Assembly: GCA_033807695.1 (NCBI GenBank)
Contig: CM066301.1
Span: 1,984,001 to 2,048,000 of the forward strand
Origin: Daedaleopsis sinensis
Lineage: Eukaryota > Basidiomycota > Agaricomycetes > Polyporales > Polyporaceae
DNA length: 64,000 nt
Direction: 5' to 3'
Shown: positions 10,736-20,342 of the stretch, in pieces
How positions within the stretch are numbered: the first letter of the stretch is position 1
How the letters are laid out: each line of letters begins with the position of its first letter
Notes under the pieces: generated by a model
What the model was told of the DNA's origin: nothing
Databases searched by the model: none
What the model saw: the letters and a program-made list of their open reading frames with translations, nothing else
Made by a program: the position numbers and the translations under genes

Positions 10736-13700
10736 TCAATTGGGATTGTCGGAACTCGAGTCGGACTCTGAGTCTGACGGCACCAAAGTCGCGTCCTCGC
10801 GGTGTCTCAACCACCTCTTGAACATGGCTTCGCGCAGCTCCCGACCGAGAGCTACAGACACTGGCCATGGGACCGCGTTGCCGATCTGGCGGTTCATCTG
10901 CGGGCAGCACCATCAGCGTCAACTCACGCGAACCCCTACTCCGCAGATTGGCACATACAGTCGTGACTTTGTTTTGATCCGCGACGAATACAAACCAGTC
11001 TGGGAATCCCTGCGAGCGGGCGAGCTCTCGAATCGTCACAATCCTGCGGCACTGCACACATGCATACACGTGCACCGGTCCGTCAGCGGCGACGAGGACG
11101 ACTCCTTTGAGTGAGGCGTAGATTGACGTACGATGTAGTGGACGACATAGCCTTGCTTCGCCATGGGCTGGACATTCGTCACGGTGGTGTGGAACCACTT
11201 GTCCTTCTGTATCCGCGCGTAGAACCCTGGGACAAAGCCTAGTCCCGCTGCAAACGACAGCGGGTGGGCGTTCTGCCATTCCCAGTATTCCCTTTCCAAC
11301 GCTGAGAAGCAAATGAGCATCGGGATCGGGATCTGTACACTGTGGGCACGGGCATTACATACATCTGTAATCCACCTGCGCCCCCACCGGGAGATTCACT
11401 GTCCTAAAAGTTCGATGGGTAAGTGCACATCTCGTCGAGGCCAAACGACCTCGTTACCGCTCGACTATTTCCGGCCTGAACGTTCTGGTGATGTGCTGTA
11501 GGTCCTCTGTCGGACGCCTGCGACACTCCTTTTGATAAGACGTTCTGGGTTCGTGAGCATACCCTCTCCCTCGAGACGTATCTGGTCCACAGGATGGTGC
11601 TTTGGACGCATCGCACTCTATTGTTGGAACATTCCTCGACTGATATGCAGAGTTCTTCTTGATAACTTTAGGATTCTTCCTGCCAGCCCGCAACAGAAGT
11701 CAGCGCCTGCCCATTCACGGATCGGTCTGAACTTGGGTACCAATCCCATTCGATCAGATCCCCGATAGCCTCGTGAACAGTGACATGCTTGAGAGGAGCG
11801 GTACCTCGCGCTACCAATATTGGTCTGACGATGTGTTCGTCTGACAGGACCATCCTCAATTCCTCCGGGTTGAGAGAGTCGTGGCTCGGCTGAGGGAAAA
11901 GCGGGAGTGGGTAGCCCTTCTGAGCGGCGATGAGGAAGAACCTCGTCCGATCCTGAGGGGAACCGTATTGACCCGCTTGTAGAAAAGCGAATCTGACCTG
12001 GTATCTGCGAAAGCGATCCAGTGAGCGCATCGTACATCGACAATGATGGTGAGCCTACTCCATGTACAACAAGGCATGTACTAGGAACTTGAGTCCGCCC
12101 TTGTCAATGCCTCCCTCTACTCTGTGCCTCCCCGCTTGGGTCGCATGGAGGTTATATTTAAGGAATCCTCTGACGTTCTCGAAGTAGCAGTACTTAGGCC
12201 GCAGGAAATCGACCCACGCGAGGAGGGTGAGCATGAGATGACTCTTCCGATCATGTGCCTTCTGGAACATGTTCAAGGTCGAATGTGGCTGGCTATTGCG
12301 CAGTTAGCGCATCTCATCGAGCTGTGAATCAAATCCGTCATGTACCATGGAAACCCTGCCACGATACAGTCCACCATTCCAGGGAGAGGAGGAGGCGGAA
12401 GCTCGTGCTCCTCACTGATGTCCTTGGGAGGTGGGCCTTTGTATTGTCCCGCGTGGGTCTTGATGGCGTACTTGAGGACTTCGTTGGAACACTGATTGTA
12501 CACCACGACACTTGGGCAATTCTTCCTACACGATGGAGATATTAGTAGGACAACATACTTCTCCGACCCGATTGGACTTGCTTGAGAGTCTTCGCCGCGC
12601 TAGGGGAGATCTCTACCGCATGCGTCACTTGCATACATCCGCTCTTCTCGAGCCCAAGCCCGAAGGCGCCCACCCCAGCGAACGGGTCGAACGCTCGCAG
12701 ATGATTCCGACGCTGACCCATAAACTGCTGCAACTTTCCAAATTTGTCGCTCTCCTCCAGGAAGCATGGCTGACAAACGGGTATCTGACGCCGCTTGAGC
12801 TTGGTGAGAGCGGCGTATGTAGGTGGGTCGGACGAGCACAGATGCTTCACGAAGAAATGAAGCGGCGAAAGCTCCAACCACGATCTGAGATCATGACCAG
12901 CAGGTATCGAAGTAGGATGCAGTACCAAACATCGCTTGAGCAGGTCTTTGGCGTCCACCGTGGTTTCTTGGGGGGTCATGAACAGCTCTCTCTAAGATTA
13001 CGTGAATATGCATGACCAGGGGAATGTATGTCGGGAACTTACTTCGTCAACAAACCAATCCTCAGGCGCGCCAGTACGTGGGACGTCCACCATGCGACCC
13101 AGCAGCTGTACCGATACGCTCGGCGAGAGGTTCCGCCTCGGATGGAGACCGACAATCCGGCCGATGTGGGCGGGTCCCTTGTCAGAGTGTAGGAGCGCAT
13201 AATCATCCACATGATATGTGACGCCTAGGAACTCAATATGATCATCGGACACAGACGGATGAAGCTCGTCATCCCTTTGCTGTGTGACGCGGCAGACAGA
13301 GCAGTTGTCGGGCGGACCAGCTCCGTCAGTGACACCCTCATCGCCCACCTCAGTAAACGAGCCGTCTGCGTCATTATGCATGAATCTGTTCGGCAAGGAA
13401 TGAGCAGGCATCGACGCATGTACAAATGGCATGGGACGCACTGGCAGAAGAATTCCGCGAGCTTCAGGGCCTTCTTCGGACGAGAGCGATGCACCTTCAC
13501 CTTGCCCACGATGCCGACTTCCATTAGGTTGACATCTCCACAAAGAGGACAGAGGAATAGTTCCTGCGGATCGGAGATCCAACCAAGGAAGGATTGTGAT
13601 GAGTGCTCGTACCACTGTATGTGCAGCTGCTTCAGCTCCTGGTTGATGTAGATGATTTTCGCAAACCTGAACACAGGTCAGCAAGCGACGCTCGCAGGCG

Positions 13701-15416
13701 AGACTTTAAGCAGAGGTAATAGTACCAGAAATAATCGGCAATTATCGCGTCCTCGGCCACTTCGGTGAGATCGCTTGGTATTTCTTTGGCCGCGCGTCCC
13801 TTCCATTGACCCGCACGGACTAAGACGCAATCGCCGATCTGGACTCGTAAATGCAGTCCCGTCAACATATGTACGCATTGACAGTTTTTGAAGGATTACC
13901 TCGTACATCTCACCGTCTATGGAGACGGCTGTCCAGTATTGATCCTTCAGGCGATGATTGTTAGGGAACGAGATACGTGGGCGATTCCCCAAGCACCGCG
14001 TCAACAGCTCGCACACATATATGCGTACGTCCCGGCGCTGCTGCTTCAACTCGTGATTCGTGAGTCGCTTCGTAGGCGGTCCAACCACCTGGAGGCGTTC
14101 GTGAAATAGCCCCCACGCGAGACGATCTATGAGAGGTGTGACGTGAGTTGGTTTCTGGTTCTCAGGCCGGAGGACTGTAACATCAAGATCTCCGATGCGT
14201 GTGTGAAGCTTGAATATAGCAGGTTGACCTGCTGGTCGGCCGGTCGAGGACAGCGTCAAGAAGTAGTTAGCGGAACGACGGCCAGAATCGTCAATGACTG
14301 CTTGAAGAAAAGGTCGAGTAGCGCGCAACCGTCGAAGCTCATTATCAGACAGAATCGCTTTCACAAGTGCTACCTAGTTTCTGGCGTAAATTCGAGGGAC
14401 TGAGGTAGTCGTTGCTGCTTACTGCGGGTGGTAAGTCGTCCATTTGGATACGGTCACCGAGCATGGGATCCCATGCGTCGATGTATCTCTCCTGGAACTC
14501 GGCGAGTGTGAGGACGTCTTCTCCACGGGCGGTCGATATGAGAATCTGAGCGACACGATGATGCCGATAGAACCTTGTATGCACGTCCTGGTATAACTTT
14601 GCCGGGGTCTTGAGGACATACCATGCATGCTTAGTCTCTATGTAGAGAGGTCTATAGTCCGGCTGTGAGTTCGGTACTTTCATAGGAGAGGTGGCTAATG
14701 CATCTCACTCGTCATACTGCTTGTAGTCGATAAAATATCGAAGGATGGAACTCGTCCGCAGCCGCTGCAAGTGAGGATCGTTATCATCATCATCTTCCTG
14801 TGCGGCGTCTTCCTCGTTCACAAACATGGGCGCGACGAGACCGGCGGCCTGGAGCTGGCGTGACTGCTTATTGCCCTCGTCCAGTAAACTGAGTGGAGCA
14901 TGCTCATATTCTTGCTGATGGTCGAAGATGACGAAGTCGACGAGAATCCGGACGGGTTTGGACACCGAGCCCTCTGCACTTGCATCGAGTTGTTGATCGG
15001 GATCTTCACCCCAGATCATTGTATCTCCTGATTCCAAAATCTCTTCCCCGGTCGTGTTGTATGCCCGCCCTGAGAATATCGGACTTCAGCGGATGATCGT
15101 GAGATATACAGGGACTGAAGGACGGACTAGGGGCGGGTGGTCCGCCTTTCCGCATCTCCACGACTCGCTGGCGTTTCTCGCCAACCTGCTAGCCTGGTCA
15201 GTATTCTGTCTATGTCAGCGGCAACTCTGGCAGCCTCACTCCAGCAAATACATTTGATTGCTTCTTCCGCTTGTGTCCTCTGGACGAAGACGCATGAGGG
15301 GCTGCTTCAGCTGCCGAGTCATCGCGACCCGTCAGAGGGAATGCAGAAGAGGAAGAGTTTTCAAGTTCCTCTGGAAAACTCAAGCCAAAGGCTGTAGGAC
15401 GACGTAAATGAGACAT
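10736..15416 (-). CDS. DNMT1: DNA (cytosine-5) methyltransferase, DNMT1 type (RFTS-BAH-BAH-MTase)
   Basis: Maintenance-type methyltransferase acting on CpG in nuclear DNA. The order from the N-terminus is: start MSHLRRPTAFGLSF with KRKKQ basic patch (15416 down); RFTS region YNTTGEEILESGDTMIWGED, VRILVDFVIFD and PDYRPLYIETKHAWYVL (about 15040-14600); BAH1 with VSIDGEMYE, IGDCVLVRAGQ and FWFAKIIYINQELKQLHIQW (13950-13500); BAH2 with VTYHVDDYALL and GPAHIGRIVGL (about 13230-13070); then the catalytic domain. Motif I is FDPFAGVGAFGLGLEKSG (about 12690). Motif IV is GFPCQPHSTLNMF, its Cys codon split by the intron at 12293-12345. Motif VI is YFENVRGFL (about 12170), motif VIII QAGQYGSPQDRTRFFLIAA (about 11960), motif IX-like RELARSQGFPDWF (about 11020) and motif X RQIGNAVPWPVSVALGREL. 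All catalytic elements are intact. No CXXC zinc finger or second catalytic domain is seen. More than ten introns; the junction between exon 1 and the RFTS region (15120-15260) is unresolved. Confidence 0.9.
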
Positions 15417-15648
15417 TGAATGGGAGCGGTAGACACTGGGGCCAGTGAGTCTCAGCAATAGGGTGTTCCTGCTCAAGATCGTGACGGCTCCGCTCTGCCT
15501 CTCGGGGCGAAGCTGCGGCGACTGCAGCCAGCGTCTAAGGCCCGGCTGCAGCACTGTGGCGCGGCCGCCCAGCGCGCGCGGGGGACGGTGACCGGCGTGG
15601 GCAGCGATGTTCTCACGGGGGGTCCCTTACCCACCCTCTCAAGTAATA

Positions 15649-15686
15649 CCAGCCTCTCTATTAAGGTACGCAATACGAGAGGCTGG
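15649..15686. repeat. Hairpin with perfect 10-bp arms
   Basis: CCAGCCTCTC at 15649-15658 is the exact reverse complement of GAGAGGCTGG at 15677-15686, with an 18-nt loop. It sits between the DNMT1 start and the duplicated hydrolase promoter, just left of the duplication edge. It could be a remnant of a mobile-element end. Confidence 0.5.
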
Positions 15687-15814
15687 CAAGCGAGCCTACC
15701 GTGGACAGTGTGTCGTGCGGGTGTGCGCGGTCTCGTCACGACAAGGATGAGGAGAAGAGAGTGATCAATGACGAATCAGACCAGCTGCGGGCGCTTCCAT
15801 AGACGCTCCTGAAC

Positions 15815-15822
15815 ATAAATAA
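15815..15822 (+). promoter_or_regulatory. TATA-like box of the left hydrolase copy
   Basis: An ATAAATAA sequence lies about 80 bp upstream of the first ATG (15901). It is conserved with the right copy (26886-26893). Position and sequence suit a core promoter element. Confidence 0.45.
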
Positions 15823-15957
15823 GTGCTGCTATTGGGCGCTACCCAATATCCAGCCACAACCCGTCACGGTGAACCTAGTTCAATTGTAAGTCCCGCCAAC
15901 ATGTCTACCCGGCCTACCCGGCCTTTAAGCACATATTCTGAAACGGCATTTGCTGAC

Positions 15958-18295
15958 ATGCTCATGCGCATCTGCCTTTTCATGCTAGTCACCGCAGTGG
16001 GCCTCGCTACAGCCGACGCAGTGGACAACAACTTGAAGTTCTCACCGAGCGACATCATCGACGCACAGACTATCATGAGCGATACGTCTCGTCCAACATC
16101 CAGCTCCTGGAAGGTGTCGATATCCTCAGACTGGGAGGTTAGTGACCTCTCTCTTCAGGTAAATCAAAGCTGAAGCATCGGGCTCGTCCAGGTTCTCGGC
16201 CCATTCCCTGTCCATGCCCGGGAACAGCACTATATCTCGCCATCGTTCCCGCTCGACTGTGGGTTGTCTCTGTTTTTATATTCTGACTTGCTAACACGCC
16301 CTTGCTTTTCAGTGTCAGGGCCGATTGACTACAATGCGACCTACCCTTCGTCGTATGCCGATGGTGGCTTCGTCAGCTGGACCAAAGCTGCCGCCGACGA
16401 GCACGGCAAACTCGAAGTGGCATTTCCTCATATCAGGCATGTCATCGTGATATCTAGTATACACACTGGCTTGCAAGTTATAAAACCGTTCATACTTGCA
16501 ATGTCGCGCTAAGTGATCTCGCATCACCGCTTATCGCTTCCACCTCCCGCCGCCTCATATGCCCGCCACCTTTACCCGCTGCTCTCCCTCCTCACGAATT
16601 TAGGTGGTGGCGGGAAGTGGAGGCAATGGGCGCCGAGCTCACGTGCAAGCCCACACTGCGTGCATCCCCAGATATCAAGCCCTTTGACACGATGCCCAGT
16701 CGACTTGTAATGTTTGTGACATCCTTCACCAACAAAGGTCCCTTTGTCTGATTCAGTGACAGGAAAGATGGGGGATGCATGCTGTGCCATGTGTAGAGGG
16801 CTCATTATCTCTATACCAATCTATTCCTTATGTGTCGACGTTGACTCGTTTTGACAGGTGGGAATATCTTCGAGCGACCGAAGGTTGGGCGGCTTTGCAA
16901 CACCATAACGTCCTGCGCACAACAATCACCATTTACCCACCCAAGTTAGCTCAAGGACAAGATACTCCCGAACCACGTCTCGCAGTAAACCTCATACAAG
17001 GATCCTTCTTCACTCTGCGCCCACAACTGGATGCCTCCGAAGATACACCCTTCGTTCCAGAGTGGCACTCGGGCAACATCTACGACATCGGACGCTCGCC
17101 GCCAAACATCGTCACGCTACCTACCCCTCCATCAGCAGAATCTCCGACTACGTACGAGTTGTTTATCAGCGGAGACTACGAGGTGACATAAGGAGTCTTC
17201 GGGCGTAGTGTCGTCAAAGGCTAACTGGTTTGCAACAGATCAGGCTCTTTGGTGACCCTCTTCACGAAGGCTCAAGCACCCCAAAGCTCTCAATTTCTCT
17301 CACCGTCGACATCGAGCAGGACGAGCGATCGTTCCTCCCAGTCGCACGCGATGAATCACATGATGTCCTGCCAGACTTCGTAGACGGCTGGGCGTTCGGC
17401 GACGCGATCGGTCTTGGTCTGCGCGGCCTTGAAGACTGGTGGACAGTGGTCGGTATCCGCACATCAGCGGCGATCTGTGAAGTGAGTCGATAGCGCTTGG
17501 GTCTTAGTAGTTATCTGACTGGTAGTAGTTCGTCGAGCTGTCCTTGGTGCAGGACACGCGCATCGCTCCGACGCAGACCCGCATAGTACCGTTCAGGCTC
17601 ACACAGACCAAGCCGTTCTCCGCCGGAAAAATCGAGCTCACGCTGGAGCTGCGCTCAGGAGATAAGACATCGGAGATTCTCGTCGCTATCCCCGTGCAAC
17701 ATCAAGCACAGTGGACGTCAAACGAGGTCCCTTCCGCAGGAATCAAGGCTTCCTATTTCTACAGCACGTCTATGCCTACGCTGTTCGTCGTCAGCCCGCC
17801 TAAAGAGCCGAACGGCGACACCCCGTCGCCCCCGATCCTCGCACTGCGTATGTCTTCCATACTCTGTGTGAGACGCTGCAGAACCTCATATGTATACGCG
17901 ACAGATGGTGCTGGCGTAGATATCATTGCAACGGACTTCTGGATCAAAGCGCTTCCTCGGCAGCGCCATAGCTGGCTCATCGCCCCGACGGGACGGACTG
18001 CATGGGTACGTCTCGAAGTAGCTGTGAGACCGGCTCAGTCCTCATCGGACTACAGGGACTGGACTGGCATGGACCCAGCGCGCGCGAGGCGTTCGCCACC
18101 GTGGAGGCGCTGTACACCATCCTCGCCGCGCGTGACGAGTGGTCCAAGTGGGGACTTGCCCCGCAGACGAAGGTGCTGCTATTTGGGCACTCTAACGGCG
18201 GACAGGGAGCCTGGTTCAACGCGGCGCGTGGGCGCAGGCGGACCGCGGTGGTGCGCGGCTGCTCGCTGATGTCCGTGATTGGACTGCCCAGCTGA
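15958..18295 (+). pseudogene. Truncated copy of the secreted S9-like alpha/beta hydrolase
   Basis: Exon by exon match to the complete gene at 27023-30646: signal peptide MLMRICLFMLVTAVGLATAD, the Trp-Lys-Val N-terminal block, DYNATYPSSYADGGFVSWTK, EYLRATEGWAALQHHNVLRT, then IRLFGDPLHEGSSTPKLSIS, FVELSLVQDTRIAPTQTRIV, the block GLDWHGPSAREAFATVEALY and the nucleophile motif LLFGHSNGGQGAWFNAAR. Similarity stops there at 18228. The frame then runs through 22 unrelated residues to a stop at 18295. The acid and histidine of the catalytic triad and the whole C-terminal half are missing, so it cannot encode an active enzyme. Splice sites are otherwise intact, so a transcript may still be made. An in-frame ATG at 15901 precedes the signal peptide by 19 residues. 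Confidence 0.85.
16456..16834. mobile_element. About 370-bp insertion in an intron of the left hydrolase copy
   Basis: The intron at 16437-16857 is 421 bp long, while the same intron in the right copy (27502-27553) is 52 bp. Flanks shared with the right copy end near 16455 and resume near 16835. The insert has internal complementary runs (CCCGCCACCTTTAC near 16561 and AGGTGGTGGCGGG near 16603) and no coding potential. Size and location suit a MITE-like element, but clean terminal repeats and a target duplication are not evident. Confidence 0.45.
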
Positions 18296-18343
18296 GAATG
18301 AATGCGACAGACGAAGATCTGCGAGATGCAAGTCAAAACTCTG

Positions 18344-18440
18344 TACGCTCAATGGGTTGTAATCTGGACGGTCACTGATACGCTCAATGGGTTGTAATCT
18401 GGACGGGCATACGCTCACTGGATGGTAATCTGGACGGGTA
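18344..18440. repeat. Short tandem repeat, three units of about 31-35 bp
   Basis: Units begin at 18344, 18379 and 18410, each reading TACGCTCA followed by CTGG/ATGG and then GGTTGTAATCTGGACGG or a close variant. Units 1 and 2 are identical over their first 29 bases and unit 3 is diverged. It lies just right of the truncation point of the left hydrolase copy. Confidence 0.9.
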
Positions 18441-19363
18441 CAGGTGTCGAGGGGCGGGCAGCATTCCAGTGGCCACTGTGTACATAGCACGAGAATATAT
18501 TTTGTGTGCTCTACAGCGCGAGGGGAGGGGGAGGAGAACTCGGAGGAGGAGACTCCGGGGACTCGACGAACTTATATGCTACTACTCGAGACTCGAGGTC
18601 TGACAAAGGTACAGACACTCCAGAACTCGCACAGACCACTCTTGCAGCTCCAACGTCCTCGATCAGCTCGCATTACCGTGCTCCCTCGTCGCGGCGGTCA
18701 GTAGACACTCCGGCGCCTATGTGACCATTTCTGGACAGAGGTCTCCGAGTCTCTCGCGTCTCGCGCCTCTCGCCTCTTGCTTCCCGCCACCACCGTCTCC
18801 GCCGCAAGTACCTCCCGTCCCCTTCTCTATCTGGTCTCCGACAGCGCGACTTGTGCTCCCGCCTGCCTCACTCGTCTGCTCGGGCTTCGAACTCGGATGC
18901 CGTCTCGTGCACGAATCTGACACTCACCTCCCTCGGAATCGGACTCGACTCGCCGGCGGACTCGACTCGAGCAGAACGCGCTGCTAGCGGCGTCGGACTC
19001 GGCCTTCGTGCTCTGCTCGTCCGCACATATCCCCGCCGCCTCTTCTGACTGTGCCCTCGCCGTCCTCGTTCCCGCCACCACTCGTTCCGGCCGACCACAT
19101 CGAACTCTCGCGTGCAGCGCCCACCACAAACTCCGCGCCCGCACCCCCATTCCCAGCCACCCCGCACCGACGACTAGCCCTAGCACGACGCGATGACACA
19201 CACAGGACACTCACCTGCTCATCCACACCGTCCGCCCACTCTGCAGCTGCCTCGTCCGCCAGCGGGCGCTGGCGCGTGACGTCACTGGACGTCCCTGGAC
19301 GCGTCGACTTCTGGCGAGAAAGCGGTCAGTCTTCTCTCGTCCATTGCTTCATCCAACGTCAAG

Positions 19364-20342
19364 GTGCGTACCAGAGTACATTGTACTTCTGCTGATCTGC
19401 AGTTGCAGCTTCCGGTCCCATCATCCACACGACACTCTGTAGCGGCATCCGTCAATGACCACGAGAGAGCGCGTCGTGCTGTGTGTGCTCTGCCCACCTG
19501 TGACCATCACCGTCGTCCGCGTCGGCTCTGGCTTGTGTCGGTCGTCCTCCTGGCCTCGCCGCGCGATGGTCTACAACATCGACGAGGTATGCCATCCGCA
19601 CGACCGCCCTCGTACACGGTCCCGTTCTTGTGGTACGCCGAGTTGTACATATCCACGACGCACTCGCAGCGATCCTCGCTCGATTTCTTGACCTTCGTGC
19701 CGTACTCGTCCTTCAACATGCTCCTCGGGGCTCATGGCACCCGCCGCCGGATAGCGAGGTCCGAAGACGCGTAAGTATGTGTTTTATCCAGGTCGCAAGC
19801 ACACAACTAACCTTGTTGCTTCTTCAGGCAACGACTTCGGCGGCGGGCTCACTGCCTAGGCGATCTATCCGCTCGCGAACACCCTGCAGACCGCAGAAGG
19901 TGAGTGGCAATGGACACGCGCGAGAAGACCGCAACACATGTCCCCGCCGTGTGCACTTTGAATCCCGTGGCACCCCTCCGCAACCCTCTGCTCTATGTCA
20001 AGGTCAGTCAATTGCACTGGTGCCCGCGAGAGCGGCGACAGACCTTGAGTCCTCCGGTAACGCGACTGCGCCGCACGCAATCAAACACAGTACGTACATG
20101 TCCGAATGCTATCCCGAGGGAGATGTATCGCATGGCCACGAGATCTCCCGCCGCATTCGACTTCGACCCCGCCGTTCTGGTTCCCTGCTGCAGGCACAGC
20201 ACCAGAACTCTCATCTGTGCACGCTGTCAGCGACAACATTGAGTGGAAGATCATGATGATAAAGGTACGTACCTCGAGAATCAGCAGTCAAACTGTATAC
20301 GACATGCTCCAGAACGTCGCCGGCGAGTGTGGAGGCACGTAG
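19364..20342 (+). pseudogene. Possible decayed or unrecognised split gene
   Basis: An open frame at 19364-19774 ends in a hydrophobic, coding-like segment (VPFLWYAELYISTTH, then FLTFVPYSSFNMLL). Intron-like boundaries follow: GTAAGT at 19772 and TTCTTCAG near 19828, then GTGAGT near 19899. Further along, SDNIEWKIMMIK abuts a GTACGTA donor-like site near 20265, and VYDMLQNVAGECGG follows at about 20300-20340. The pieces do not join into one uninterrupted protein by any splicing I can find, and I recognise no family. Confidence 0.25.

Larger units (their letters stand above)
15735..18228 (+). repeat. Segmental duplication, left copy
   Basis: Sequence here is repeated in the same orientation at 26806-28924 with high identity. 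It starts at GTCACGACAAGGATGAGG and ends at TGGTTCAACGCGGCGCG, inside the hydrolase coding region. Promoter, signal-peptide exon and the following exons are included. The left copy is longer because one intron carries an insertion (see 16456-16834). Confidence 0.9.
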
